From NCBI RefSeq assembly GCF_003730195.1, contig NZ_QWGG01000002.1, forward strand, positions 496,001-560,000: DNA of 64,000 bases. Reading direction: 5' to 3'. The number at the start of each line of letters is the position of its first letter. The stretch's first letter is position 1. Shown here one piece after another: positions 42,429-51,254 of the stretch. The position numbers and the translations under genes are program-made. Below the pieces are notes generated by a model. The model did no database searches. It had not been told where the DNA came from and was given only the letters and a program-made list of their open reading frames with translations. The DNA is from Halosimplex salinum. GTDB lineage: Archaea > Halobacteriota > Halobacteria > Halobacteriales > Haloarculaceae.

Positions 42429-43955
42429 TCAGACATACTCTGTCACCTCCGTCTCGAGGTCGTCGAGCGCGCCGGTCACCGCTTCGCGGCGGTCGGCGAC
42501 CGCGGCCTCGCCGGCCGACAGGCGCTCGCGAGCGCCCTCGATCTGGACGGCCACCGCGTCGGGCGCGGGACCGCCGGCCGAGTCGCGCATCGCCACGCTC
42601 TCGACGGGGGACAGCGTCGCCGTCAGCGTCTCCCTGTCGACGTACGCCGTCAGCGGCTCGCCCAGAATCTCCTCGGCCGCCGCCTCCAGCGCGTCGATGT
42701 CGGGGGCGTCCTGCCCGGGTTCGAGGTCTTCGGCGACGGTCGCCACGACCTCGTGGGCCGTTCGGAAGGGGACGCCCGCCATCGCCAGCCGGTCGGCGAC
42801 GCCCGTCGCCGTCGAGAACCCGGCCGCCGCTTCGGCGGCCAGCACGTCCTCGTGCCACTCCGCCGTGGTCAGCGCGCCCGTCACCACTTCCAGCGCGGGC
42901 GGCACGGTATCGACCGCGGTCCAGGCCGGCGGCGTCGCCTCCTGCAGGTCGATGTTGTACGACCGGGGCAGCCCCTTCAGCGTCGTCAGTAACCGCTGGA
43001 GCGCGCCCTGTGCCTCGCCTGCGGTCGCGCGGACGATCTCGAGGGTGTCGGGATTTTTCTTCTGGGGCATGATCGACGACGTCGACGCGTAGTCGTCGCT
43101 GATTTCGAGGTAGTCCCGACCGCTGTACACCACGAGGTCCTCGGCCAGCCCCGACAGCGTCGTCGCCAGCGTCGTCAGCGCGCTCGTCGTCTCGACGAGG
43201 AAATCACGGGAGGACGTAGCGTCCATCGAGTTCGCGACCGTCCCGTCGAAGCCCAGCAGGTCGGCGGTGCGCTCGCGGTCCACGTCGAAGGGCGTCCCCG
43301 CGAACGCCGCCGCGCCGAGCGGCGACTGGTTCGTCGTGTCGAACGCCGAGAGCAGGCGCTCCGTGTCGCGGGCCAGCGGCCCCTCGTATGAGAGGATCCA
43401 GTGGGCCACCGTGACCGGCTGGGCGTACTGGAGATGCGTGAACCCGGGCATCACCGTCTCGGTGTGCTCGGCCGCGGCGTCGAGCAACTGCTCGCGCGCG
43501 CCGACCACAGTTTCGAGCGCCTCGAACAGGTCCGCACGCAGGCGATACCGGATGCAGGTCGCCACCTCGTCGTTGCGCGAGCGGGCGGTGTGCATCCGTC
43601 CGCCCTCGGGCCCGACGCGCTGGATCACTGCGGTCTCGATGGCCTCGTGGACGTCCTCGGCGTCGGGCAACTCGCCGTGGCCCGCCGCCTCCACGTCGTC
43701 CAGCGCGGCGAGGATCGAACCGGCGTCCTCGTCGTCGACGATGCCCTGTTCGGCGAGCATCACGACGTGAGCGCGGTCGACCTGCAGGTCGGCCGCGAAG
43801 ATGCGTTCGTCCGCCGCGAGCGAGGACATGAACCCGCGCGCCGGCCCGCCGGAGAAGCGGTCCCGGCGGATCGCGGTGCCGGCGCTGGCGGCGTCGCCGC
43901 TGTCAGCGTCACCGGTCGTATCGCCCGCGTCGGGAGTGTCCTCGCCGTTCGTCAT
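42429..43955 (-). CDS. argH: argininosuccinate lyase
   Basis: A 508-residue member of the fumarase/aspartase superfamily. Signature SSIMPQKKNPDTLE (catalytic loop) is present, with HTARSRNDEV and GFTHLQYAQPVT, typical of ArgH. It splits argininosuccinate into arginine and fumarate. One base separates its ATG from the argG stop, so argG-argH are co-transcribed. The first 25 residues are an acidic haloarchaeal extension. Confidence 0.95.
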   Translation of the reverse strand: MTNGEDTPDAGDTTGDADSGDAASAGTAIRRDRFSGGPARGFMSSLAADERIFAADLQVDRAHVVMLAEQGIVDDEDAGSILAALDDVEAAGHGELPDAEDVHEAIETAVIQRVGPEGGRMHTARSRNDEVATCIRYRLRADLFEALETVVGAREQLLDAAAEHTETVMPGFTHLQYAQPVTVAHWILSYEGPLARDTERLLSAFDTTNQSPLGAAAFAGTPFDVDRERTADLLGFDGTVANSMDATSSRDFLVETTSALTTLATTLSGLAEDLVVYSGRDYLEISDDYASTSSIMPQKKNPDTLEIVRATAGEAQGALQRLLTTLKGLPRSYNIDLQEATPPAWTAVDTVPPALEVVTGALTTAEWHEDVLAAEAAAGFSTATGVADRLAMAGVPFRTAHEVVATVAEDLEPGQDAPDIDALEAAAEEILGEPLTAYVDRETLTATLSPVESVAMRDSAGGPAPDAVAVQIEGARERLSAGEAAVADRREAVTGALDDLETEVTEYV

Positions 43956-43956
43956 C

Positions 43957-45213
43957 TTATTCGCTGTCGTCAGTCTGACCGCCGTCCGTGGCGGCCTCGG
44001 CCTGCTTCGCCGCGACGTTCGCCGCGACGCGGTTGGCGAGACGCGACTGGAAGCCGTGGTACTTCGCGACGCCGGTGGCGTCGTCCTGTTCGATGTCGTC
44101 GGTCACCGCTTCTTCGTTGAACGAGGCCGCCGACTCGCTGTAGACCGCGTAGTCGCTGTCGCGGCCGACCGGACGGGCCTGCCCGCCGTCGAGCTTGACC
44201 GTCACGGTCCCGGTGACCTTCGTCTGGGTCTGCTCGATGAAGCTCTCGAGGGCCTTCGTGAGCGGCGCCTCGACGAGCCCCTCGTAGCCCTTCTGGGCCC
44301 AGCGCTGGTCGACCTGCTGTTTGAACGCGCGCTCCTCCTGCGTGAGGACCAGACTCTCCAGGGCCTCGTGGGCGTTCAGCAGCACCGTCGCGGCCGGGTG
44401 CTCGTAGTTCTCGCGCACCTTGAGGCCGAGCATGCGGTCCTCCATGATGTCCGAGCGGCCGACGCCGTGCTTGCCGGCCGTCTCGTTGAGCTGTTCGATG
44501 AGTTCGACGGCGTCGATCGCCTCGCCGTCGAGGGCGACCGGGACGCCCTGCTCGAAGGTGAGTTCGAGCGTCTCCGTCTCTGCACTGCCCGGTGCGGTCG
44601 TCCAGTCGTAGATCTCCTCGCCGGGGACGTACGACGGGTCCTCCAGTTCGGAGCCCTCGACGGAGCGGCTCCAGAGGTTCGTGTCGATGCTCCAGCGGCC
44701 GCCGTCGCCGCCCTCGACGGGCAGGCCCTTCTCGGCGGCGTACTCGTTCTCCCACTCGCGGGTGAGGCCGAGTTCGCGAATCGGCGCGAGCACGTCCAGG
44801 TCGGAGGCGCGCCAGACCGCTTCGAAGCGGAGCTGGTCGTTGCCCTTCCCCGTACAGCCGTGGGCGAGGGCGCTACAGCCCTGTTCCTCGGCGACTTCGA
44901 GGATGGCGTTGGCGATGACCGGGCGCGCGAGCGCGGTGCCCAGCGGGTAGCCCTGGTAGGTGCCGTTGGCCTTGACGGACTGCATGCAGAGGTCGGCGAA
45001 CTCCGCTTTCGCGTCGACGACGAAGTGCTCGAGGCCGAGTTCCTCGGCGGTCTCCTCGGCTTCGTCGAACTCCTTGGCGGGCTGGCCGACGTCGACGGTG
45101 ACGCCGATGACGTCGTCGTAGCCGTACTCTTCCTTGATGAGCGGGACGCAGACTGTCGTGTCGAGCCCGCCGGAGAAGGCGAGCGCGACCGTGCCGGATG
45201 GGTCGGATGTCAT
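43957..45213 (-). CDS. argG: argininosuccinate synthase
   Basis: A 418-residue PP-loop ligase with the ATP motif ALAFSGGLDTTV near the N-terminus, GCTGKGNDQLRFE and SIDTNLWSRSVEG. It joins citrulline and aspartate using ATP. The ATG at 45213 is chosen because it starts the conserved region; the in-frame extension to 45414 is low-complexity. The nearest good TATA box lies about 270 bases upstream, before a separate small ORF, so the gene probably has a long transcribed leader. Confidence 0.95.
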   Translation of the reverse strand: MTSDPSGTVALAFSGGLDTTVCVPLIKEEYGYDDVIGVTVDVGQPAKEFDEAEETAEELGLEHFVVDAKAEFADLCMQSVKANGTYQGYPLGTALARPVIANAILEVAEEQGCSALAHGCTGKGNDQLRFEAVWRASDLDVLAPIRELGLTREWENEYAAEKGLPVEGGDGGRWSIDTNLWSRSVEGSELEDPSYVPGEEIYDWTTAPGSAETETLELTFEQGVPVALDGEAIDAVELIEQLNETAGKHGVGRSDIMEDRMLGLKVRENYEHPAATVLLNAHEALESLVLTQEERAFKQQVDQRWAQKGYEGLVEAPLTKALESFIEQTQTKVTGTVTVKLDGGQARPVGRDSDYAVYSESAASFNEEAVTDDIEQDDATGVAKYHGFQSRLANRVAANVAAKQAEAATDGGQTDDSE

Positions 45214-45308
45214 GTGTTGTGTGGTAGCTGTCGGGTGAAGTGTCCGCCCGGAACCCGACGGTGGCGGCGATTGGAAACGAGACGTGGCGACGATGGGAGA
45301 GGTAGTTT

Positions 45309-45324
45309 CGGGCCTAACGGCCCG
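45309..45324. promoter_or_regulatory. hairpin over the stop codon of the putative argG leader ORF
   Basis: Perfect inverted repeat cgggcc-taac-ggcccg. Its loop holds the TAG stop of the arginine-rich leader ORF. In the mRNA sense it would form where a ribosome stalled near the arginine run would sit, as in attenuators. No T-run follows directly. Confidence 0.4.
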
Positions 45325-45454
45325 GCCGTCGTCGCCGCGGTCGTCGAGTCTCGACGCGGCTTGCCGCCGCGGACGCGACTCGACGCGTGAAAAGTCGGTC
45401 GGCGGACCCGCCACTCGACGCGGCCTGCGTGCCGGGAGCGCGGGTCGTAGCCAT
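45314..45454 (-). CDS. putative arginine-rich leader peptide upstream of argG
   Basis: A 46-residue ORF not in frame with argG: it opens MATTRAPGTQ and ends RVETRRPRRRRPGR. Twelve of 46 residues are Arg, including two Arg pairs and a run of four, concentrated toward the end. Its ATG at 45454 lies about 32 bases after a TATA box (45481-45490), the spacing of a leaderless start, and its stop lies in a hairpin. Together this resembles an amino-acid-responsive leader peptide. Against it: GC-rich DNA gives Arg-rich chance ORFs easily. Confidence 0.45.
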   Translation of the reverse strand: MATTRAPGTQAASSGGSADRLFTRRVASAAASRVETRRPRRRRPGR

Positions 45455-45480
45455 GTATCTGCTACTACCGATAGTTCGGT

Positions 45481-45490
45481 ACTAAAACTT
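45481..45490 (-). promoter_or_regulatory. TATA box upstream of the argG leader
   Basis: Minus-strand AAGTTTTAGT. It is the only clear TATA-like element in the 358 bases between argG and the next gene, and implies a transcript that starts near 45459, with about 245 bases before argG. Confidence 0.5.
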
Positions 45491-45571
45491 TCCGAAGCGC
45501 CGTCGAGCGGGCGGCTATCGACTGGTTATGGTTCACACGAAACACGGTCGCGAGTAGCCGCTGTCGGCCGT

Positions 45572-46690
45572 CTACAGACGCTCGACCGGAACGGCAGACC
45601 GGTTCGTCTCCTCGTCGGCGTTCGAACCGCCGGCACCGCCGGCATCGTCGCCCGCGCCGCCGGAACCGCCGTCACTGCCGCCCGAATCGCCGGACCCGGC
45701 CTGTCCGGTTTCGTTACCCTGGCCGGAGTCGCTGGGCGGTCCGGTCTCGTTACTGGGACCTGAATCGGCGGGCGGCCCGGTCTCGTTACTCGGGCTGGTG
45801 TCTACTGGTGGTCCGGTTTCGTTACCCTGGCCGGAGTCGGCGGGCGGCCCGGTCTCGTTTCCCGGATCAGCGCCGGCGGCCTGTCCGGTTTCGTTACGGG
45901 GACCGGTGTCGGCCGGCGGTCCGGTCTCGTTTCCCGGGCCCGCGTCCGTGGCCTGCCCGGTCTTGGTACCCGGGCCGGCGTCGGCGGGCGGACCGCCGTT
46001 GCCCTGTCCGCCGGCGCTGCCGTTACCGGACGCGCCCGGTCCGCCGGTCCGGTTCTGCACGAACGCCGGCGGGCCGGCCTGCTCGGGCGGGCCGCCCATA
46101 CCCTTGCCGGCGTTCTTCCCGGCGATACCCCGCGCGATGGCCGCGACTTCGGGGCCGCTCATCTCGCTGGCCCGCGTCCGGAGCGTCTCGATGGCGCTCA
46201 CGTTCACGCCCTTCGCTTCGAGCGCCGCGGCGGGCAGTTCGCGGGCGACGTACTCGGTCTGGTTGACCTGCCGCTGGAGCGCACGCTGCTCGGCGTGCAC
46301 CTTCGCGAGTCGGGCGCGGTACTGCCCCTCGCTCAGCGTCTCGTTCTCGTGGGCGCGCTCCAGTTCGGCCAGTCGCTCGTCGAGTTCGGTCAGTCGATCC
46401 TCGAGGTCCGTGACCTCGTCGGCGACGACGCCGGCGGCCGACGCGTTCGACCGCGCGGCGGCGACCCGCTGGCCGAACGCCCGCGCCTCCACCTCGCCGG
46501 CGATCTCGGCCTGTTCGACGCCGACGACCCCGGCGAACCGCTCGCCGGGCGCCAGCGACTCGTTCACCGTCTCGTTCGCGGCGGTCTGTTGCGCGCCGGA
46601 CCCGGCGCCCGACAGCGCGGCGACCGGAACCGCGCCGACGGCACCGAGCACGACCAGAAGCGCCACGGCGACGGGTGATACTTCGTCCAT
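45572..46690 (-). CDS. secreted/cell-surface protein with coiled coil and tandem N-glycosylation repeats
   Basis: 372 residues. An N-terminal hydrophobic signal (SPVAVALLVVLGAVGAVPVAAL) is followed by a helical region with a coiled coil (about 90-150: TDLEDRLTELDERLAELERAHENETL), a short globular part, and a C-terminal Gly/Pro-rich tail made of 12-residue units each centred on NETG. The tail ends without an anchor. It resembles haloarchaeal surface proteins of unknown role. A TATA-like TTTATATGGG lies about 27 bases before the ATG. Confidence 0.7.
   Translation of the reverse strand: MDEVSPVAVALLVVLGAVGAVPVAALSGAGSGAQQTAANETVNESLAPGERFAGVVGVEQAEIAGEVEARAFGQRVAAARSNASAAGVVADEVTDLEDRLTELDERLAELERAHENETLSEGQYRARLAKVHAEQRALQRQVNQTEYVARELPAAALEAKGVNVSAIETLRTRASEMSGPEVAAIARGIAGKNAGKGMGGPPEQAGPPAFVQNRTGGPGASGNGSAGGQGNGGPPADAGPGTKTGQATDAGPGNETGPPADTGPRNETGQAAGADPGNETGPPADSGQGNETGPPVDTSPSNETGPPADSGPSNETGPPSDSGQGNETGQAGSGDSGGSDGGSGGAGDDAGGAGGSNADEETNRSAVPVERL
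45692..45979. repeat. eight 36-bp units encoding NETG repeats
   Basis: Residues about 238-333 of the surface protein form eight 12-residue units of the type PGNETGPPADSG. Seven keep the N-x-T sequon; the first has TKT instead. Unit-to-unit DNA similarity is high (for example the recurring cggtctcgtt), so the tract can expand or contract. Confidence 0.85.
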
Positions 46691-46845
46691 CCTGTCTCTT
46701 CCTTGGCCCGGCTATCCCATATAAACCCACAGTCCTCAACCCGGTTCAATCCCGATTAAGCCCGATTTCGACCTCGGTAGATCGGCGCGCAGTCCCCGGG
46801 TACGCCGGTGATATCCGGTCGGCCGGGCGTGTGAACGACCGGAAG

Positions 46846-47973
46846 CTACAAATCGCTCTCTTCGGGGAGCGCGACGACGTTCTCGCGGCCGATCCGGAAC
46901 GTCTCGACGGCGTCCTCGTCGCGGAGGTTGCCGACGACCTGGCTGGTCTTGGCGTCGGTCCAGTCGAACTCGCCGGCGATCTGCTGCTGTTTGATCCGGC
47001 CGCCGTTGTCCTCGAGCAGGCCGATCACGCGCTCCTCGTTGCTCAGCAGTTCCTCGGGCGGCCCGTCGTCGGCGTCGTCGTCCGACTCGTCCGCGGCGGG
47101 CGCGTCACCGCCGCCCGTCGACGCGGCGGCGGCCGCGCCGCCCGCACCCGCCGCGCCGTCGGCGTCTTCGTCGGTCGCGGCGTCGCCGCTGCGCGAGCGA
47201 TACAGCAGGCCGCCGGCCGCCAGCGCGAGCACGAGCAGCGCGACGCCGGCGAGCGCGGTGGTCGGCAGGCCGCCGCCGGGTGCGACGACCAGGCGCGGCT
47301 CGTTCGGGCCGAAGTCGGCCGGACCGCGCCAGGTGACCGAGCCGTTGCCCGTGTCGTCCGGTTCGGGCGTCACCGACTGGCGCTCGTAGTCGGTCGGCCA
47401 CGCGAGCACCAGTGCGGACTGTTCGTCGAGGAAGAAGCCCGAGAGCGAGTCGCCGACCCGGAGCCGGTCTCCGTCGGCTCGCGCGAAGTTCGTCCACGTG
47501 AACCGGTAGGTGAGGACGCCGTACTCCTGTGGGAGCTGCTCTCTCGTGGTGGTGACGGTGACGTTCTCCAGCGCCATCTCGCGGCCGGTGCTGTTCTCGG
47601 CGCTCGACACCGTGCGCTCCATCCCGGTGGCGAACTGGTCCGTGAACTCCGCCGGGTTCGCCTCGACGTCGTCCTGGACCGACTCGAAGGCCGCGGTGTC
47701 GTTCTCGTCGGTCAGGCGCACCCGGAACTCGACGGTCCACTCGGCGGTGCCGTCCTCGCTGACCGCGGCCCGCAGTTCCACCGAGTCTGGGTCGACCGCC
47801 GTCTGGAACGCGGGCGCCTGCTGGGCGGGCCCGACCTGCTGTCCGAGTTCCCCCTGTGCCGCGGTGTTCCGGTCGCCCGACTGTCCGACGGCCCCGAGCG
47901 CGGGGCCGACCGCCGACAGACAGACGAGTGCGACCGCGACCGACACGGCGATCCGGCGCGACGTGCCTCTCAT
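46846..47973 (-). CDS. membrane-anchored protein with C-terminal winged helix (DUF7345/DUF7343-like)
   Basis: 375 residues: an N-terminal signal peptide (AVSVAVALVCLSAVGPALGA), an extracellular beta-rich domain of about 200 residues (EWTVEFRVRLTDENDTAAFESVQ...), one membrane helix (ALAGVALLVLALAAGGLLY, about 245-263), an acidic low-complexity linker, and a C-terminal HTH (SNEERVIGLLEDNGGRIKQQQIAGEFDWTDAKTSQVVGNLRDEDAV). This is the haloarchaeal one-component layout of an outside sensor domain joined to a cytosolic DNA-binding domain. ATG at 47973 starts the signal peptide. Confidence 0.78.
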   Translation of the reverse strand: MRGTSRRIAVSVAVALVCLSAVGPALGAVGQSGDRNTAAQGELGQQVGPAQQAPAFQTAVDPDSVELRAAVSEDGTAEWTVEFRVRLTDENDTAAFESVQDDVEANPAEFTDQFATGMERTVSSAENSTGREMALENVTVTTTREQLPQEYGVLTYRFTWTNFARADGDRLRVGDSLSGFFLDEQSALVLAWPTDYERQSVTPEPDDTGNGSVTWRGPADFGPNEPRLVVAPGGGLPTTALAGVALLVLALAAGGLLYRSRSGDAATDEDADGAAGAGGAAAAASTGGGDAPAADESDDDADDGPPEELLSNEERVIGLLEDNGGRIKQQQIAGEFDWTDAKTSQVVGNLRDEDAVETFRIGRENVVALPEESDL

Positions 47974-48086
47974 CGTCACTGGGGTTGGTCCGAACGGCGA
48001 AAGGCTTTCCGCAGTGTGACCGCGAGCGCCACCGCCCCGGCGAGCCGGCCACAACGCCTTTCCCGCCGGACGCCGACCGTCTGCCC

Positions 48087-48269
48087 ATGGATTCACGAGC
48101 TGATCTGGACGTCGAGACGCTGTTGAAGGTCGTCCTCGTCCTCGTCGTCGTCTGGATCGCTATCGAGATACTCGACGCAGCGCTGTCTATCGTCCTCGGT
48201 CCGCTGAAGTCGGTCTTCGGGCTGGTGATCGTCGTCCTGATCGTCCTCTGGCTGCTGGACCGGATCTGA
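48087..48269 (+). CDS. small two-helix membrane protein (DUF7554-like)
   Basis: A 60-residue protein: an acidic N-terminus (MDSRADLDVETLLK) followed by two closely spaced hydrophobic helices (VVLVLVVVWIAIEILDAAL and FGLVIVVLIVLWLL) and a charged DRI end. I recall a small haloarchaeal family (DUF7554) with this layout. The frame is open further upstream but ATG at 48087 gives the compact conserved form. It faces away from the winged-helix gene. Confidence 0.7.
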   Translation: MDSRADLDVETLLKVVLVLVVVWIAIEILDAALSIVLGPLKSVFGLVIVVLIVLWLLDRI

Positions 48270-48315
48270 GGCGGCGTTCGACGGTCTTTTCGCCCGCGCT
48301 CCACTCCTCACGGTC

Positions 48316-48825
48316 GTGTACAGCCTGAACGTCCCCGTCCCCGGCACGGTCGCCGCACTCGCCCGCGACCTGGGGACCCGCCTCGGCACGGCCTCCGTCC
48401 GCCGCCGCGGCGAACACACCCTCGTCTGCAAGCGCCTCGACACCGACGACGCCGCCACCTACCACGAACTCGAGGCCCGCGCCCGCGAAGTGCTGGCCGG
48501 CGAACCCCCCTTCGCCGTCCGCGTCACCGGCGTCGACGTGTTCACCGACGTCCCGAGAGGCGAGAGCCCGGTCGTCTACCTCGCCGTCGAGAGCCCCGGT
48601 CTCGTCGCCCTCCACGAACGGCTCTGCGAGGTGTTCCGCCCCGTCGACGAGATCGAGGGCGAGGGGTACGTCCCCCACGTCACCGTCGCTCGCGGCGGGT
48701 CTATCGAGCGGGCCGCCGGCCTGCGCGACACCCCCTTCGACCCCGTCGAGTGGTCCGTCGAGCGCCTGGAGTTCTGGGACGCCGAACACGACCAGTCGGT
48801 CAGCTCCGTCTCGCTCCCCCATTGA
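48316..48825 (+). CDS. 2'-5' RNA ligase (2H phosphoesterase) family protein
   Basis: A 169-residue protein with the two HxT/S-type signatures of 2H phosphoesterases: HTL (34-36) and HVTV (121-124), 87 residues apart. Such proteins act on 2',3'-cyclic phosphates or 2'-5' linkages in RNA; the true substrate in archaea is unclear. It starts with GTG at 48316, giving MYSLNVPVPG. It is 46 bases after the small membrane protein gene. Confidence 0.78.
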   Translation: MYSLNVPVPGTVAALARDLGTRLGTASVRRRGEHTLVCKRLDTDDAATYHELEARAREVLAGEPPFAVRVTGVDVFTDVPRGESPVVYLAVESPGLVALHERLCEVFRPVDEIEGEGYVPHVTVARGGSIERAAGLRDTPFDPVEWSVERLEFWDAEHDQSVSSVSLPH

Positions 48826-48897
48826 CTCTGCGTCGGGGTCGTGCTCGCACGCTCGCGCGGGACAACAGTTTAGCCGCTGTCGCCAGATCCATCGTCC

Positions 48898-51237
48898 ATG
48901 ACCGACGACGCGCCGACGGACCCACCGGACGGCACCGACGCCGGATCTGACGCCCTCGTCGGCGAGAGCGTCGACCGCCGCGAGGACGCCGCCCTGCTCA
49001 CCGGCGACGCCACCTTCACCGACGACGTCGCCGCGGCCGACCTGACCTACCTCACCTTCGCCCGGAGCGACGAAGCCCACGCCGCAGTCGAATCGGTCGA
49101 CGCGAGCGCCGCGGAATCGATGGACGGCGTGCTCGCCGTCTACACGTGGGACGACGTTGCCGACTCCGGGGTCCCCGGCGTCCTCCCCATCTCGACGCAC
49201 GGCCTCGACTGCGACCCGCCCGGCCACCCGATACTCGCCCGCGACCGCGTCCGCTACCAGGGGCAACCGGTCGCCGCCGTCGTCGCCGAGGACCGCTACC
49301 GCGCCCGCGACGCCGCGGACGCGGTCGACGTCGAATACGACCCGCTCCCGACCGTCGTCGACCAGCGCGCCGCGCAGGAACCCGACGCCCCGACCGTTTA
49401 CGACGACGCGCCGGACAACGTCGCGGCGGTCTCGGAACTCGGCGACGCCGAGGCGACCGACGAGGCCGTCGCCGCGGCCGACCACGTCGTCGAAGTCGAC
49501 CTGACGAACAACCGACTGATCCCGAACGCGCTCGAACCCCGCGCGGCGGTCGCCCGCTGGGACGCCGGCGACGAGCGCCTGACCGTCGAGATGACGACCC
49601 AGTCGCCACACGGCCACCGCGGGAAGCTCTCGACGACGCTCGGCCTCCCCGAGCGAGCGATCCGCGTCGTCGCACCCTCCGTGGGCGGCGGCTTCGGCCA
49701 CAAGGGCCACCACCATCCCGGCGAGGCCGCCGCGGCCTTCGCCGCGATGGACCTCGGGGACCCGGTGAAGTGGACCGCGACGCGCAGCGAGAACTACCTC
49801 GCGGGCGCTCACGGCCGCGACCACCGGACCACCGCGGAACTCGCCGTCGACGACGACGGGACGATCCGCGGGCTCCGCGTCGAGACCGACGCCAACGTCG
49901 GCGGGTACGGCCTCGGCGGCAGCCTCTCCATGCCCAGCTGGTACGGGTCGCTCCTCGCCAGCCAGTACGACATCCCCGCGATCCACTGCGAGACCCGCGC
50001 CGTCTTCACGAACACCGCACCGATCCACTCCTACCGCGGCGCGGGCCGCCCCGAGGCAAACTACGTCACCGAGCGCCTCGTCGGCGCGGCCGCGCGGGAA
50101 CTGGGCTTCGACCCCGCCGAGTTGCGGCGAGCGAACCAGATCGCCGAGTTCCCCCACGAGACGGCCGTCGGCGCCACCTACGACAGCGGCGACTACGAAC
50201 TCGGCCTCGACGAGGCGCTCGACGCGGCGGACTGGGCGGACCTCCGGGACCGCCCGGACCGCGACGACGACGGGCGCTACCTCGGTGTGGGGCTGGCCTG
50301 CTACGTCGAGTCGACCGGCGGCGGCCACGAGAGCGGCGTCGTGCGCGCCCACCCCGACGGCACCGTCACCGTCTACGCTGGCACCCACTCCCACGGGCAG
50401 GGTCACGGCACCACCTACGCACAGATCGTCGCGGACGAACTCGGCGTCGACTACGACGCCATCGACGTGAACGAGGGGGACTCGGACGCCACGCCCACCG
50501 GGACCGGCACCTTCGGCAGTCGCTCGACCATCACCGGCGGCAACGCCGTCGCGGAGAGCGCCCGCGCCGTGCGCGAGAAGGCCCGCGAGCTGGCCGCGAA
50601 CCTGCTCGACGCGCCCGTCGAGGCCGTCGAGTACGAGAACGGCGAGTTCGCCGCTCCCGACCACACGGACGAGACCCGTACCTTCGCCGACGTGGCCGAA
50701 GCGGCCTACGGCTGGGGCGTCCCCGAGGGGATGGACCCCGGACTGGAGGCGACGACGTTCTTCGAGCAGGAGGAGACTGCCTACACGTTCGGGACGCACG
50801 TCGCCGCCGTCGCCGTCGACCCGGAGACCGGCGCGGTGGACATCGAGCGCTACGTCGCGCTCGACGACTGCGGCGAGCGGGTCAATCCCACCATCGTCGA
50901 GGGGCAGGTCGAGGGCGGCGTCGCCCAGGGCATCGGCCAGGCGCGCTACGAAGGAGCCGTCTACGCCGACGACGGGACGCTCGAAACCGACTCGATGCTC
51001 GACTACGCCGTCCCCCGCTCCTTCCACGTCCCCGATATCCAGACGGAGGCGACCGTCACGCCGAGTCCGACGAACGATCTGGGCGTGAAAGGCATCGGCG
51101 AGGCGGGGACCATCGCCGCGCCGCCGGCGGTCGTCAACGCGGTCTGCGACGCGCTCGACCCCCTCGGAATCGCCCACGTCGACATGCCGCTCACCGAAGA
51201 GCGGGTGTGGACGGCGATCCGCGAGGCCGAACAGTAG
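48898..51237 (+). CDS. molybdopterin-binding large subunit of a xanthine dehydrogenase/form II CO dehydrogenase-like enzyme (CoxL-like)
   Basis: 779 residues. N-terminal a/b hammerhead domain (VGESVDRREDAALLTGDATFTDD), then the molybdopterin domain with GGGFGHKGHHHPGE, the active-site loop SYRGAGRPE (about 378-386) and the conserved Glu in GIGEAG near 734. Form I CO dehydrogenase has a Cys in that loop (AYRCSFR); here it is YRGAGR, so a CO-oxidising function is not supported and the substrate is another aldehyde, purine or hydroxylated compound. The matching small subunits and XdhC are 23 kb away at 23211-25793. Monocistronic. Confidence 0.9.
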   Translation: MTDDAPTDPPDGTDAGSDALVGESVDRREDAALLTGDATFTDDVAAADLTYLTFARSDEAHAAVESVDASAAESMDGVLAVYTWDDVADSGVPGVLPISTHGLDCDPPGHPILARDRVRYQGQPVAAVVAEDRYRARDAADAVDVEYDPLPTVVDQRAAQEPDAPTVYDDAPDNVAAVSELGDAEATDEAVAAADHVVEVDLTNNRLIPNALEPRAAVARWDAGDERLTVEMTTQSPHGHRGKLSTTLGLPERAIRVVAPSVGGGFGHKGHHHPGEAAAAFAAMDLGDPVKWTATRSENYLAGAHGRDHRTTAELAVDDDGTIRGLRVETDANVGGYGLGGSLSMPSWYGSLLASQYDIPAIHCETRAVFTNTAPIHSYRGAGRPEANYVTERLVGAAARELGFDPAELRRANQIAEFPHETAVGATYDSGDYELGLDEALDAADWADLRDRPDRDDDGRYLGVGLACYVESTGGGHESGVVRAHPDGTVTVYAGTHSHGQGHGTTYAQIVADELGVDYDAIDVNEGDSDATPTGTGTFGSRSTITGGNAVAESARAVREKARELAANLLDAPVEAVEYENGEFAAPDHTDETRTFADVAEAAYGWGVPEGMDPGLEATTFFEQEETAYTFGTHVAAVAVDPETGAVDIERYVALDDCGERVNPTIVEGQVEGGVAQGIGQARYEGAVYADDGTLETDSMLDYAVPRSFHVPDIQTEATVTPSPTNDLGVKGIGEAGTIAAPPAVVNAVCDALDPLGIAHVDMPLTEERVWTAIREAEQ

Positions 51238-51254
51238 TGCGGTCGGCGGGCGTC

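Noticed and set aside
48898-51237. Aerobic carbon monoxide dehydrogenase large subunit
   Set aside because: The active-site loop is YRGAGR rather than the Cys-containing AYRCSFR of form I CO dehydrogenase.
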